NCBI GenBank assembly: GCA_029641185.1
Contig: JAPWGK010000021.1
Location: 620,001-684,000, forward strand
DNA: 64,000 nt
Reading direction: 5' to 3'
Origin: Pseudofabraea citricarpa
Lineage: Eukaryota > Ascomycota > Leotiomycetes > Helotiales > Dermateaceae
Shown here one piece after another: positions 10,341-22,237 of the stretch. Every line of letters begins with the position of its first letter. Position 1 is the first letter of the stretch. The translations under genes were made by a program, and so were the position numbers. The notes below the pieces were generated by a model that was not told where the DNA came from, ran no database searches, and was given only the letters and a program-made list of their open reading frames with translations.

Positions 10341-13300
10341 TCAAGTCTGATCCCGGGAGGTTGGATTAGCAATGTCTGCAAACCCTCCCCCAACACTCAA
10401 GTTGCTTCTTCCAGTGCGTCTTCTAGAGGATGGAAGTGCACTGCCGGTATATTGTGCCCGTAGGTGTCTCTCAAATGGCGTAGATAACGGAGCCCGAGGA
10501 GTGGTTGAAGAGAACCTTACGGCAGCAGCAATCACGCGTCCTGTCCGCTTCGAAGGCGTATTCAGATAGCCAGGAATTGGAGTTGAAGCATTGTCTCCTT
10601 CCAGACCATTTGGCCATGCATCCACATCGAGCTCGTCCCCAAAATCCGACCAAGTTTCTGCTCTGGCCGTCCCCCCTAGCTGTATGGGCCTTTTCTGCGC
10701 TGTTCGTTGTTGCCAGTAGGCAAAAATCCTTCTGAAGTGCTTCCTAGCGTTCTTCTCATTGATTACTTCGATCGCATACTTGGATTGTGCCTTGAGATGA
10801 TAGGCTCGAAGGCTCCACTTCTTTAGTGCTCGATCTTGTTGACGTTCTTGGAAGTGATTGACTGCTTCAGCTTGCATATCGTCAAATGCCATTGAGCGAT
10901 CTCTCCAGACTGAAAAGTATTTCCTCATGACACTTTCACGTTGCATGGTCTCGAGTTCTGCCAACTCCTCTGCTCGCGCTCGCCAACGGTCAAAGATGTT
11001 CATTCCCAAAATTATGGTCCGGTTAGTTGCAACTTGCTCTGCTTGGGCATCAATGTCACTAGCCTGCTTTGCTCTTCGGCGCCAATTTTGGAAGAAACGG
11101 GTTGCAACGTTAATTCTGTGAAGGCGACGTACTTGGACATATGCTTGTTTTCTCTTTGCGCGCTTCGATGTTTCGGTTGAGGCCTTCCATACCTTAAGAC
11201 TCTTTGAGGTGAGGAAATAAAACCGAGCATCCGTGGCCCATTTATTTAAACTCATGAGGTGCTGGTTCTGTTCAGTCCATTGTAAGAAAGGTCCATGTAA
11301 GAGTTTAGGAGAGCGGAAATTAAGCGCCGTCGCTTCGAGATCGCGTCTGGTTTGAGTACGTTCTTGCCAGCAACGGAGAACAAGTGTTTGTGTCTTGCGA
11401 ACTGCAAAGGCTTCGGCCATATCTTCTTGCGTCCATCTCTGTTCCCTCAAGTCCCTCCAACCTTGGACCAGCCTTTTCAGAGCTCTGTTGGCAAGCCTGT
11501 CTTCCGCTACACGCCGTATTAAAACAAGGCGCTCAGCGAGCACCCATTTGTAAAGAACCTGCAGAATTACACGGTCATTTATATGAGTCTGTACTACCTG
11601 AGACCGGAGTTTATGCCTCCAATTGATCCAACCCTCACGTAGTATTTTCAAGCGATCAATCTCAGCTGCCTGTCTCTCTTGTCGGCATCTCAACAGCCAA
11701 AGCCTGAATTTTTCTCGTAATAAACGCAGGTCCACGTCATTTTGGATAACCACTTTCGCCGGGATAACTCGTCGTTCATCCCGCCATTTCCCAAAGACAA
11801 CTCGAAATGTGTTCGTGCGGTAGTGGAGCTCTGCTTTCTGGATTTGTCCTGCTCGCTCATCAATGCTATTCCTCCAGGTCTGCCAGGCATTGCGTACGAC
11901 GCGAAGATTTCTCGTATCCTCTGCCATATTGTGGTTATTTCTAATGGTCTGGGTCGCCGTAGACCACACAGATAGCAACCGTTTTTTGGCTTTTTGCCCA
12001 TGCCATACTGTGGCATTGTTATCGCAAAATTTGAAAAACCAATCCCAATAGATTTTCTCTACCAACCTGCTTTGGTACCTCTGTAGAGCTTCATTGTGCT
12101 TCGTTGCAACAATAGCGTGTTGTCGTTTCCAGTGAGAAAAGAATCTTTTGAGAACATTTTTACGTACTTTAAGCTCGTTGACAGCAGTTATCTCCCGCCA
12201 AGCGTTGAATATCCTCGTTCTAACAATATGTCTTCGAGCAACCGATGTACGTTCGATTTCATCGACTGCGGACTGCGCCCAGTGTGTGAATGATTTGTGC
12301 AGGAGGAAGAGATCCCGCGCCCTTCCAGCGCGATTTTCAAGATGGGCAAAAAATTTCTCAGTTCGAGCAATTTGTCGCCGCATCCCAAAGCGTTGACGCC
12401 AGTTATCCCAAGCTGTACCAAGGATTATTGTCTTATCTCGGTGCATTGCTATCAAATTCAAGTGGAAATTGTTTTCCCGTTGTTGCATAGCTTTGTCTCT
12501 CCATACTTGTAAATGCTGCTGTACTTGAATCCCTAGGCGACGATTGCGAATCAAGGAAGCCTTGACTTCCAGCAGCGCGTCCTCGCCTTTGTGCAAATGA
12601 GGAACTTTCGGCAAGTTATTGATATTTAGTACACTTCCTTGCTCGAGGCCTGAGGTTGGAACGGTGTCTTCACTTGCGCCATGGTAGTCATCTGAGGCCA
12701 CATTCGAACGACTTGTTGCTGTGCCTTGATCTTTGTTCATCCATGCTGCTGGCCGTAGAGGCATTTGATCATTTGCTGATGTCGATCTGGGTCGTCCCAG
12801 TGGTTGATTCTCGCCTGATCTCAACCAGTTTCCAACTGTTCTCTTCGCATCTTCTGCATCTTGCATATATATAACCTGTGGGAGGTCGCTTGAACGAGCT
12901 AGAGAGTGTAATTCAGTGCCTGCGTTTGTATTCCCAACCGAGGAGAATGATCTTCGTCGTCTGCCAGGAGTCGTAACAGCCTGGTTAGTAAGATCCCACG
13001 CAGAACTTTCTGAATTTCGTCGCCCGCGATACTTTGGCCGGCCATCAATTGACATCCAAGGGGAATTTATCAGCGAGGCGACTTCATGCTCGGTATGTGA
13101 TTCCACATTGGGACTATCTGAATAAACTAGTGGTGGCTGATCGATCTCGATATCAATATTCATCCTGGCCAAAACATCTCGAAATTTCTCGTGCAGGCTC
13201 CCTGGCCCACGCAGCCCTCCGATCTTGAACAGCAACCGCGCATATCGACTATCATGGTCGGCATCGACCCCGATCTTAGGTAGTATCTCATCATAAGCAG

Positions 13301-13558
13301 TGAAAAGGGCCCCAGTAGGAAGCCTCTCGCGCTCAGGTAGAGTTGGGAGTAGTTGTTCGGCAGTGAGTACAATCTGATGTAGAATCTCAATATCTAGTGG
13401 CTAGCGTGTTAGTCTTTTATTTTGTTTCCTTTTCTTTTGGGCATGCGGATATTTTTTTTTATCTACTGACCTTCGTTCGTGTAGTATACTTCAGAAGCGC
13501 CGACGGGATTGTTTACTGCATCGCGACTTGATTGCGCCGTGCTAGACGATGGAGGCAT
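10341..13558 (-). CDS. SFI1: SFI1-like centrin-binding spindle pole body protein
   Basis: Two exons, 13471-13558 and 10341-13393, 77-bp intron; 1046 aa. Sfi1 forms a long alpha-helical filament decorated by centrin/Cdc31 and builds the half-bridge needed for spindle pole body duplication. The central two thirds show about 21 repeats of the form (L/F)xxWxxx followed by basic or helical residues, e.g. LQVWRDKAMQ, WDNWRQRFGM, FTHWAQSAVD, FNAWREITAV, FSHWKRQHAI, WQTWRNSIDE, FQNWRRRAKQ, FDRWRARAEE, FSVWRDRSMA and FAYWQQRTAQ, spaced roughly 30-40 residues apart. The N-terminus (IEILHQIVLTAEQLLPTLPE) is a short conserved helical region, followed by a Ser-rich stretch. The C-terminal tail is basic and Ser/Thr-Pro-rich (TPSKRTGR, STTPRAPLSTP), a plausible Cdk target region. 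The alternative acceptor a few bases upstream gives an immediate stop, which fixes the intron. Confidence 0.92.
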
Positions 13559-13859
13559 AGGAAAGCTAGCGAGTCTGGATTTCCCAGTGGTGAAGTCGCA
13601 TCATGAGGACACATCCAGACCTAGCAGTGGAGCTTCAGAACTGCGTTGAGGGAAGGTCTTTGTCGCGTCATGTTATTCATGCTGAAGTGTTTTGTGAACG
13701 CGCTTCTGAGCTATGCTTCTGAGATGCGCGCTCGGGTTCGAAAGGGGACTAGCTCAAAATGCCGAGCGAGTACTGCTTGGCCGCTCTCCAGATTCCAGAT
13801 TCCAGATTCCAGATTCCAGGATTCCAGGATTCCAGGGCATCATCACACAGTAAATCGCA
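13559..13859. other. divergent promoter SFI1 / NDUFAF8-like gene
   Basis: 301 bp between two divergently transcribed starts. It contains the CCAGATT tandem repeat (13788-13836), which ends about 24 bp before the small gene's ATG. No other gene seen. Confidence 0.45.
13788..13836. repeat. CCAGATT / CCAGGATT tandem repeat
   Basis: About four copies of the 7-bp unit CCAGATT followed by two of the 8-bp unit CCAGGATT. It lies in the divergent promoter, very near the NDUFAF8-like start codon, so length variation here would change the 5' leader. Confidence 0.8.
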
Positions 13860-14141
13860 ATGCCGACTCGCACCAGGCCAATTGAGAAGCTCGCACAGGC
13901 TGTAGCCAAGTGCTCAGCTGAGGTAGACATACTCTATGATTTGGACAATCCCTTCTGTTAACATGCTAGCAGGCATCCGTTTATGGCAAATGTGTTGTAG
14001 CTGACTACAACTCGGTCCACAAAGACAAATGCCTCACCGAGTTCATGAAATTGAAAAATTGCTATGTTGTAAGGCTTGCGTGGATGATTCAATGAAAATT
14101 TATTGACTAATCTTTTGCAGGCGGCATCGAAGAAGGGATGA
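13860..14141 (+). CDS. NDUFAF8-like twin-CX9C complex I assembly factor
   Basis: Three tiny exons, 13860-13922, 13973-14068 and 14121-14141, with introns of 50 and 52 bp; 59 aa. The spliced protein begins MPTRTRPIEKLAQAVAKCSA and contains two exact CX9C motifs: CSAEASVYGKC (starting at residue 18) and CLTEFMKLKNC. This is the coiled-coil-helix-coiled-coil-helix fold of proteins imported into the mitochondrial intermembrane space by Mia40. The pattern ACxAExxxYGKC...CxxEFxxLxxC..AAxKK is that of NDUFAF8 (C17orf89), which works with NDUFAF5 in complex I assembly. Phases agree (63, 96 and 21 nt), both introns are GT-AG, and the first acceptor is GCTAGCAG, with AG at 13971-13972. It lies convergent to the isoleucyl-tRNA synthetase gene. 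Alternatives are other small CHCH proteins, but the sequence fits NDUFAF8 best. Confidence 0.85.
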
Positions 14142-14155
14142 TGAGAATCTGTCGT

Positions 14156-14161
14156 CACGTG
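14156..14161. promoter_or_regulatory. CACGTG palindrome
   Basis: TCACGTGG hexamer core just after the small CHCH gene, in the convergent gap. The position argues against a promoter role here; it is recorded because the motif recurs in the window. Confidence 0.25.
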
Positions 14162-14349
14162 GTGGCAACCGATGTCAATACCACATGGTGAAAGGTGGAA
14201 TGTATTAGCTCAAACAATTCTATGGCATCTCATCATTTCAAAGTACATCATTCAAGACCTATGACTCTATATCAAGCTCCAGCCGACATATCTCAAGGCA
14301 GAAGGACAATCAACCATTTCCTAGTCGTTCACTTGCCTCGAAGTCATCG

Positions 14350-17300
14350 TCATAGTTTTAACAGTCGCAGCAGGAATACCGCTTTTTGAATCTCTTGCTC
14401 CTCCTCCATAATGATACCTTCTTGGGTGCTATCTGGGATCTGGCCATCGACTTCGGTGACAACATGGTGATCAATTGGTCGTCTGAGGGCTTTCTCGATG
14501 GTCTGGGTCTGGCTAATGAACACACCCTCCAATCCAATCTTGTCGGGATCAGCCAAAACCTTGAACTCCATCTTGACATCGTCTGTTGGCTGCAAACCGG
14601 CCTTCTTACGTAGTCTTTGCACGCGATTGATTATCTCGCGTGCTAAGCCTTCGTCTGCAAGCTCCGAGTAAAGCTCAGCATCCAGAATGGTAAGGACATC
14701 GTCATCAGTATTTGTCTCCAGGTTTTTCGATGATTCGTCGTCTTTCAATCCGCGCTTAACAATCAGATCTCCATGCTCTAGCGTGATACCATCCACAACA
14801 ATTGATTTGTTGAGGACAAATTGATGCACTTGATCGCTGGTCAGTCCTGGAAGCGCCTTCTTGACCTTTTGTACGTCCTTCTTGAGCTTCTTCCCAAGCA
14901 CTGGCCAGTCTGCCGAGACACTATATTGAACATTGTACTTTGCTTCGTCTGATGACAGTGCAAGATCTCTAACATTGAGCTCTTCTGTAATATAACCTTC
15001 TAGGGAACGAATGTCTTCCAAATACGTTGGGTCTGGGTGGATGACAATCAACGTCTTCAGAGGAGTTTTCAGGCCAACGGTGCGGCGGTCTCTGGAAAGT
15101 CTTGCAAGTTCAATGACACGCTGCATGCGGCCAACACGGCGCTCAACTACCTCATCAAAAAGTTCCTCTCGGACCTCAGGGAAGGGCAAAAAGTGGACAC
15201 TTCGAGGGTCTGCTGCTTGAAGACTTTTGGGGATATGTGGTAGCAAACGCTGGTAAATATTGTCTGTGAGGAATGGGATGAACGGCGCAAGACCCCTAAC
15301 AAGTGTGAACAGAACTTCAAAAAGGGTATTGAGAGCATGCTGTGTATCTTCGAGACCCAGCTCGCCCTTTAGACGCTTGCGATTGAACCGAATGTACCAG
15401 TTAGTGGTATTGTCAATTTGATCAAGTAGTTTGGGTACCACGGTGTACAGACGATATGCTATTTTTATCAGTCATCACGTATTAAAATGTCGCTTTGATT
15501 CCAGAAATAACTTACCAGCCATTTCCTCGTTGACAAATTTAAGCAAACTTTGACAACTGGCAAGAATCCATCGATCCATGACATTGGTGTTTGAAGCCTC
15601 CGCTGTGGGATCAAAATAAAAGTCCACATTTTCAATCTTCTTCAAGAGAGCAACTTGGCCCTCGAAAAATTTGTAACTGTTCCACAAAGGTAAGTTTACT
15701 TTGGCAACAACTTCTTTTACTCCAGATTCCTTGAACCGAAGAGGCTCCGCTCTTACGACAGGGGAATTGATTAGATATAGACGCAACGCATCAGAGCCAT
15801 ATTTGTCCATCACAATAGATGGATCTGGATAGTTCTTCAAGCGTTTTGACATCTTTTTTCCATCCTCGGCCAATACAATCCCATTCACAACACAGTTCTT
15901 GAAGGGAGATTTCCCAAACAAATGGGTGCCAAGTACAAGAAGAGTGTAGAACCAGCCTCTGGTCTGGTCGAGGCCTTCGGCGATAAAGTCACCCGGGAAG
16001 GACGACTCAAATTTCTCCTTATTTTCGAATGGATAATGCTGACTAGCATATGGCATACTACCAGACTCGAACCAGCAGTCAAAAACCTCCTCGATTCTTC
16101 TTAATTGGCCTTTACCCATCTTACTGGGAATTGTGATGCCATCGATCTTATCGCGATGAAGATCGGTAAGATCCGCAGTGAAACCGCTCAACTCCTTGAG
16201 TTCTGCAACACTTCCAATGCATACCTTCTCTTCAAGATCGTCACTAACCCAAAGTGGGATAGGCGTACCCCAGTACCGGTTTCGAGATACGTTCCAGTCT
16301 CGGGCATTTGCAATCCAGCTTGCAAAACGCTTCTCCTTGACAAATGAAGGGACCCAGTGTGACTCTTCAATATTACTCAGCATCTGTGGTACGATCTCTG
16401 GGATTCTGATAAACCAAGATGGAACTGCACGGTAGATGAGAGGGGTATCAGATCTAGGGCACATTGGGTAGCTATGTTTGATCTGGGATTCTACCACGAG
16501 TCGGCCAGTTCCCTTGAGGTACTTGATGATAGCTTTATCGGCAGCTTTGACGTGTTGGCCCGCAAAGTCCCGGACACGAGATGTGAAAATACCACGTTCG
16601 TCGACAGGGTTAGGAGGTGGTCGCTGTTCAGTAATGACGCCGGCCTCCATAGCGACATTGTAATCTTCTTCTCCAAACGCTGGTGATTGATGCACAATTC
16701 CCACACCACTGTCATCGGTAACATATTTAGCATTCAAGACTTTGAAGCCGTAATCTTTAAATTCGTCATAGAAATAATCGAACAGAGGCTCGTACTTCCA
16801 CCCAAGCATGTCGCGTCCCTTGATCTTCTCCACAATCTTGAACTTAGCTTTCTTGGGATCTTTGTAGAGAGTTCCGAGGAGCTTCTCTAGAAGAATGTAA
16901 TTCTTGCCTGACAGCTCATCGTGGATTTTGACATATTCAAAATCAGGATGCGCTGCTAGGCCGGTATGTGAAGGCAATGTCCAGGGTGTTGTAGTCCATG
17001 CAAGTAAGCACGTCGTTGGGTCATCGAGTAAAGGGAAGGACACGATAACTGCTGGGTCCTGGATGTCTTGATAATTTTGATTGGCTTCAAAATTGCTCAG
17101 GGCCGTAGTCAGAGCAGTTGAGTAAGGCATTACCCGGTAGCCTTGATAGACAGCTCCTTTGTCGAATATCTGCTTGAAAACCCACCAAGCGGATTCCATG
17201 AATGTTGGATCCATCGTCTAACGTTCTCGTCAGATTATTCTAGAATTATTAGTGGTGGTAGTCATACCTTATAATCATTGTCAAAGTCAATCCATCGTCC

Positions 17301-17947
17301 CAGACGGTCAATGGTTGTTCGCCATTCAGCCGAAAATCTCATTACGATTGCCCTACATTCAGCATTGTACTTCTCCAGCCCGAGCTTCATTACAGCATCT
17401 TTACCAGAAATACCAAGCTTCTTGTCAATTTCGTGTTCAATGGGTAAGCCGTGTGTGTCCCAACCGAAGCGTCGCTCAACATGGTATCCCTTCATGGACC
17501 AGTACCGGGGAATGATATCTTTGATAGTTGAAGCTAAAAGATGGCCATAATGGGGGAGACCACTGAGTTTCCAAAGGTCAGTTCATGGTTATTCTATGAT
17601 ACACTGCAGCAGGGCTAGGGAGGGTAAACCTACGTCGCAAATGGCGGGCCATCGTAGAAAACATATTGCTTTCGTCCTGCAGAAAGTCTGTAGCCGTCAG
17701 AGTCTGGATCGTTTGGTTTTCCGGTTGCCATCATCTGATGCACTCACTCAATAGAACGCTCAAATGCCTTGCGTATTCCCGTTAGCTACACCGTCAAACG
17801 ACCTAGAATGATGAATAGCACTTGCTTACCTTGATTTCTTTCCATTGCTTGAGGATCTGCTAGTTGTTAGAAAATGTCTAAGGACCATTGTATTAGATTC
17901 GAGTTACAGACCCTCTCCTCCTCCTCGCTGAAGTTGATGGAACCCAT
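14350..17947 (-). CDS. ILS1: isoleucyl-tRNA synthetase, cytoplasmic
   Basis: Seven exons, in gene order: 17912-17947, 17830-17856, 17748-17767, 17634-17687, 17268-17562, 15516-17217 and 14350-15458; 1080 aa, normal for eukaryotic cytosolic IleRS. It charges tRNA(Ile) with isoleucine. The class I signatures are present: HYGH (residues 50-53, in [17 protein letters not shown]) and KMSKR (about 599-603, in [17 protein letters not shown]). The editing (CP1) domain includes [20 protein letters not shown] and [11 protein letters not shown]. The catalytic region has [16 protein letters not shown] and the anticodon-binding part [17 protein letters not shown]. No mitochondrial presequence is seen at [12 protein letters not shown], so this is the cytosolic enzyme. 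The first 150 codons are split by five introns; the intron 17768-17829 ends in an unusual ACGCAAG acceptor. Confidence 0.95.
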
Positions 17948-18552
17948 GTTGAAGAGTAGGCGCGGGGGGCCTGTTCCACTTATGTTCTGACCAACCCAGG
18001 GTGCTACGCTGGTGTGGTTTGGGACAGTTGTCACTCAGATAGAAGACCGTTCTGCAGAGGTTACGTTGTTGAATGTCGTGTTTAGGAGGCGGTGCGGGGA
18101 GAATTGATGTTTGGACGTGGTGACTCAGGATCTTGGTGATTTTTCCCACAGGGCAGGAAATACACCCCGCCACAAAAAGCGAAGCGAGGCTGCCGATTGT
18201 GTGTTTCAGCCTTATCATACATCTGCCCCTCCATTCAACATATTCAGCGTCTCACAACTGCTAGAATAAGTATCCAATACTTTATGGCCTAGTAACGCCG
18301 CATCGAAAGCAAGTACGCAGTGATCCAGAAATCTGCTGGGACATATCTCATGTGGATACGCGTACCGGAATTTTCGACAGTCGCATTGTTATAATGCTTT
18401 TCATTTGCATTTTAAATTGGGCACCCGAGGAGTAAAGACTGCAACATATAAGGCCTGGGAGCCTGTCCTTTTATCTATGGTTTTATCCTAGACTGTTCTT
18501 GTGGATCCATTGGTCCTGAACGATCTCTGGTTGTGGGTACATGTTGGATCTC
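17948..18552. other. intergenic: IleRS promoter and USO1 3' end
   Basis: 605 bp with no supportable gene. The minus-strand open stretch at 17904-18218 overlaps the first IleRS exon in a different frame and has no family resemblance. Confidence 0.4.
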
Positions 18553-21500
18553 TCAATCCACTTCATCTTCATCTTCATCCTCGTCTTCTTCGTCTTCATC
18601 ATCACCACCCTCTCCATCAGAAACACTTTCGCCCAGTGCCTTAAGCTGTTCTTTATACTTTGTGACTTTCTCTTCCAGGTCTCCAAATACCATCAAGAGG
18701 TCATCGAGTTCACTTTGTACCGCTTGCTTTTCTGCTTCCTTTGCTACTAATAGCCCATTTGTCTCCAGAGATTTTCCGTGTGATGATTTGCTCTCTGCTT
18801 CAAAATCTTTCACTCTCTTATCGGAGTCTCTTGCCCTCTCCTCGAGCCCCACAAGCTTCTTCTCCGAGGCCCTTAACATTTCTTCGAGCTCTAAAGACTT
18901 CTCCTCCGAGATCGTTGCCTTCTCTTCGTGATGCTTTGCTTTCTCCTCCGCTTCTTGGGCTACTTTTTCGGATTTCAAAAGTTCTTGTTCAAGTTTCTTG
19001 GCCCTGGACTCTAGTTGTTTGAGATACTCGCTTTGTTCGTTTGCTGTGGTTGTGAACTCTGCCTGCATCACCTGGATTTCTCGTGTATGCTCCTTCTTTG
19101 CCTAAATTTGGTCAACCCTGCTCCATAAGGGGAGTAAAGATTCTTACCTTGCCAATGTCTGCTTCAAGGCTAGTGATGGTCGCCTTGAAATCTGCAATCT
19201 CGGCCTCTGCTCGTCTACGTGCCCTGTCAATATTGGCTTCGGCACTCTTCTGGGCATGTTCAAGCTGTCTTTGGTAGTCTTGAATAATCCGATTTTGATC
19301 CGCTCGCAGTTTACTACATATGATTAGCGTGGGATATTATCATGTCATACCAGACAACTCACCTAAGCTCTTCGTCATGGTGCCTTTGAAGTGCATCGTT
19401 AACATGCTTGATTCTTGCTAATTCGACACCATTAGTCTCTTTTGATTTCCGATGATCAGCTTGCTCTTGTTCTAATTGTCTGCCAACCGAGAGCAGCTGC
19501 TCCTCTGATCTCTGCAAAGCTATTTCTTTCTCCTCAAGCCGCGAGCGCAATGAATCCACCATCTCACGAGATATTCCTTTTTGGACGCCATTAGCCATGA
19601 CTGCAATCTCCATTCCAGGCTCGCGGTCTATGGCTCTGACTAGACGACTCAGATTATCTTTGACAAAATCCACGAAGGATCTGTCAAAAAATACTTCAGG
19701 AAGGCCGCCTGCTACAGAGGAAATAAGCTTCTGGGGAAGAACTTCATAATCTCGTACTAAAGGATGCGCTCTGAGTTTAGCAAGGCGATCGATATATTGA
19801 TCTCGCCCCATGCGTGACAGAAAAATAGAGTGGATGGTCGATCTTGGGATAGGCGAGTCCTTTGAAGAAAACTCGTACACAATTCCAAGCAAGCTCGCAC
19901 ACAGTCCCTGGACGATGGTTCCTTCTGCTCCAGTCTGAAGGACACCGTGGATTAAGCTTTGAAGGTTGCTCCCTTCACCAAGAAAATCGTTCACGGCATC
20001 CGGGTCTTCAAATAGCCATCCAGAAAGCAACATCAAGTATGCCACGAGTACACGATCATCTACATTTTTCTGCATTCCAGTAATAAGGTTTGCAGCGATG
20101 GTCTGGATACATGTAACCTCTTCTTCGCCATTAGAAGCGTCACCTTCCGCGACGCTCATAGCAAGGCTCTTGGCTTCTGGATCTTCAAAAATGAGATGAA
20201 ATACGATGACTGCTGCGAACCAATGGCGATACGGATCTCCAGATAAGTTATCTTCTAAGGGTTGCAAAAGCATAGTCAGCACATTTGCAGTCTCGTCTGC
20301 TCCGGATGTATGGCCTTCAATAGCACGACGAAGGAAGTGTAAGCGTATGGCAGGATGATGGTAGAAATATGCCTTGATACATTCACATGCAGCAAGTCGA
20401 GTGTCGAAGGCTGACAACATGGAAACGCTCAGAGTAAGATCAAGGAGGCCATCAATCACGTAAACTTTAGTAATGGCGTTTTGGTGAGAACCCCCATTTG
20501 GCTCATCTAGAGGTTCGTCCAAGACAGAAGTGACTTGAAGAGGAGCAAATGCTTCTTGTAGACTTGGGTTTCCCCGGATCGAATCCGCACATGTAATCAG
20601 AGCCTAATGCGCCATATTAATGGATGTCAAACAGTAAATGATATGGCTTATTTGGCATACCTCGGCCTTGATTTGCATTTCTGTCGAACGACTAAAGGCC
20701 AATTGCAAGACTTGACTCAGAATTCCATGCTGCCAGAAGGAGGCCTGGTTTGCCTGAGTGCCAGCTCCTCCAGCGGCGAGGAACAACCTCAACACTGCCA
20801 AAAGCGCATATATGTTCCGGTTTTTCTGCACCTGCGCCCATTCTGCAACCTCGCCCTCAGCATTTTGGTCATCAACAGCGTCGCCCAAGAGACGCGACAG
20901 TTTTAAAACACACCCTGTTTCCCTGAAAAAAGATTGATTTGACGCATTCAAACGTAATAAGTTCGCTAAAAGTATCAGACAATCCTCTACAATCCTATCT
21001 CCTTGTGAGAGAGAGCCCTCCAACGTAATGATGTTAAAGATCCGATCAAAGGCATTTTCAAAGGCAACCAGTTTCTGCAACTCTGTAGAGTTCGGGGTGA
21101 GATAGGTGAGCAATGATAGACTCTCATTTCGAATAGCTTCTCTTCTGTCGTCAAGGACAGCCACAAGTCTAGATATCCCCAGAGCAGCAGTCAAGATGCA
21201 TTCTTCAGTTCGCTCTGTACGAGAGGAAAGTATGGCTGAAAGTAGTTGCAGCGAGTATAGTCGGGAGTAGAAATCGCCAGTGTCCAAAAAGTCTAGCAGG
21301 AGTGTGATGTTATCTTGTCGCTGGGTGAATTCGTCTGCCAGCCAGAGGGCGATCTCTTCGGAGGCTTCGGGGCTATTCTCGTTGGGGTTAAATAGCATCA
21401 AAAGTGTCTCGAGGACAACTTTGACCGTATCGACGTCTTCGCCATCCTTTCTCAAGCTTTCGATCAAGCCTCTCAGGGCATCTGATGCAACCGAAGCCGG

Positions 21501-21641
21501 GTATTCTTTTGCGAAACTCCTCAGGCCAAGGATGGCAGCTCGTCGGTCTTCAAGCAGTGTAGAAGAAGAGAGGCGTCCAGAGAGAGTCGTGATTGTTTCA
21601 CTGACACTCTGCCTCGCTGGTGTCGTCGCAATGGCAAACAT
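18553..21641 (-). CDS. USO1: USO1/p115 vesicle-tethering protein
   Basis: Four exons: 20661-21641, 19363-20603, 19148-19313 and 18553-19101; 978 aa. Uso1/p115 is a homodimeric golgin that tethers ER-derived COPII vesicles to the cis-Golgi with the Rab Ypt1. The N-terminal half is the armadillo-like globular head (FAKEYPASVASDALRGLIES, LLDFLDTGDFYSRLYSLQLL, NLLRLNASNQSFFRETGCVL, YHHPAIRLHFLRRAIEGH). From about residue 640 the sequence turns into a long coiled coil (LRSRLEEKEIALQRSEEQLL, EKAKHHEEKATISEEKSLEL). It ends in a very acidic tail of Asp/Glu residues encoded by a GAA/GAT-rich run at 18555-18610, as in yeast and human p115. The coiled coil is shorter than in S. cerevisiae Uso1, as usual outside yeasts. 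Introns are 46-57 bp. Confidence 0.93.
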
Positions 21642-22237
21642 TGCGCTTTGAAAGGTGGAGGAGGGTGGGTATTGTTCACATCAATGGCGAGATCTTCACC
21701 ATGCCATGTTATGGCATTCTACGTTCGATTGCCATTGCTTGTTTTGTAGTATCAATACCTATGCAAAGTATAGCTAGGTAATTTATTTACCAATCTGGCC
21801 GAACGCGACCCCGGATTTCGGATCGGATGAAGGTAGCTCCGACGCGAATGAGACCCTTGCGCGCCAGCTACTTTTACCTCGATATTTCAAGCGCGAAAGA
21901 CTAAGACACTACATATTCCAACGTCTATCTAGCCTGCGCTGCAAGGAGGTCTACAGCACGCACCCAACATCTTTTACTAAAAGAACAGATTCAACTCCAG
22001 GAAGCTCCACGCGCATCATCAACGAGGCAATCAAAAAATCCATGCGGTTATCTCGCGCATTGCGAACTGTACGGCTCTTCCCTTGCCTGCATTCATTCAC
22101 TCCTCCGAGGCATCTCTTCTAGGCTGCGATCGCAAGTCACTCGCCCATCATCTCCTGATCTTTTATCGACCCTACACCCATATTTACAATCTTCAACTAT
22201 AACGATCTTACACAGGTCGTGATTTCAATCCATCAAG
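21642..22237. promoter_or_regulatory. divergent promoter USO1 / RAT1
   Basis: 596-bp head-to-head region. The RAT1 side has a pyrimidine-rich leader (TCACTCCTCCGAGGC, TTTATCGACCCTACACCC) typical of fungal core promoters. No gene is seen. Confidence 0.45.

Noticed and set aside
18533..18931. 132-codon plus-strand Ser-rich open frame
   Set aside because: Antisense shadow of the USO1 coiled coil and acidic tail; serine runs mirror Glu/Asp codons.
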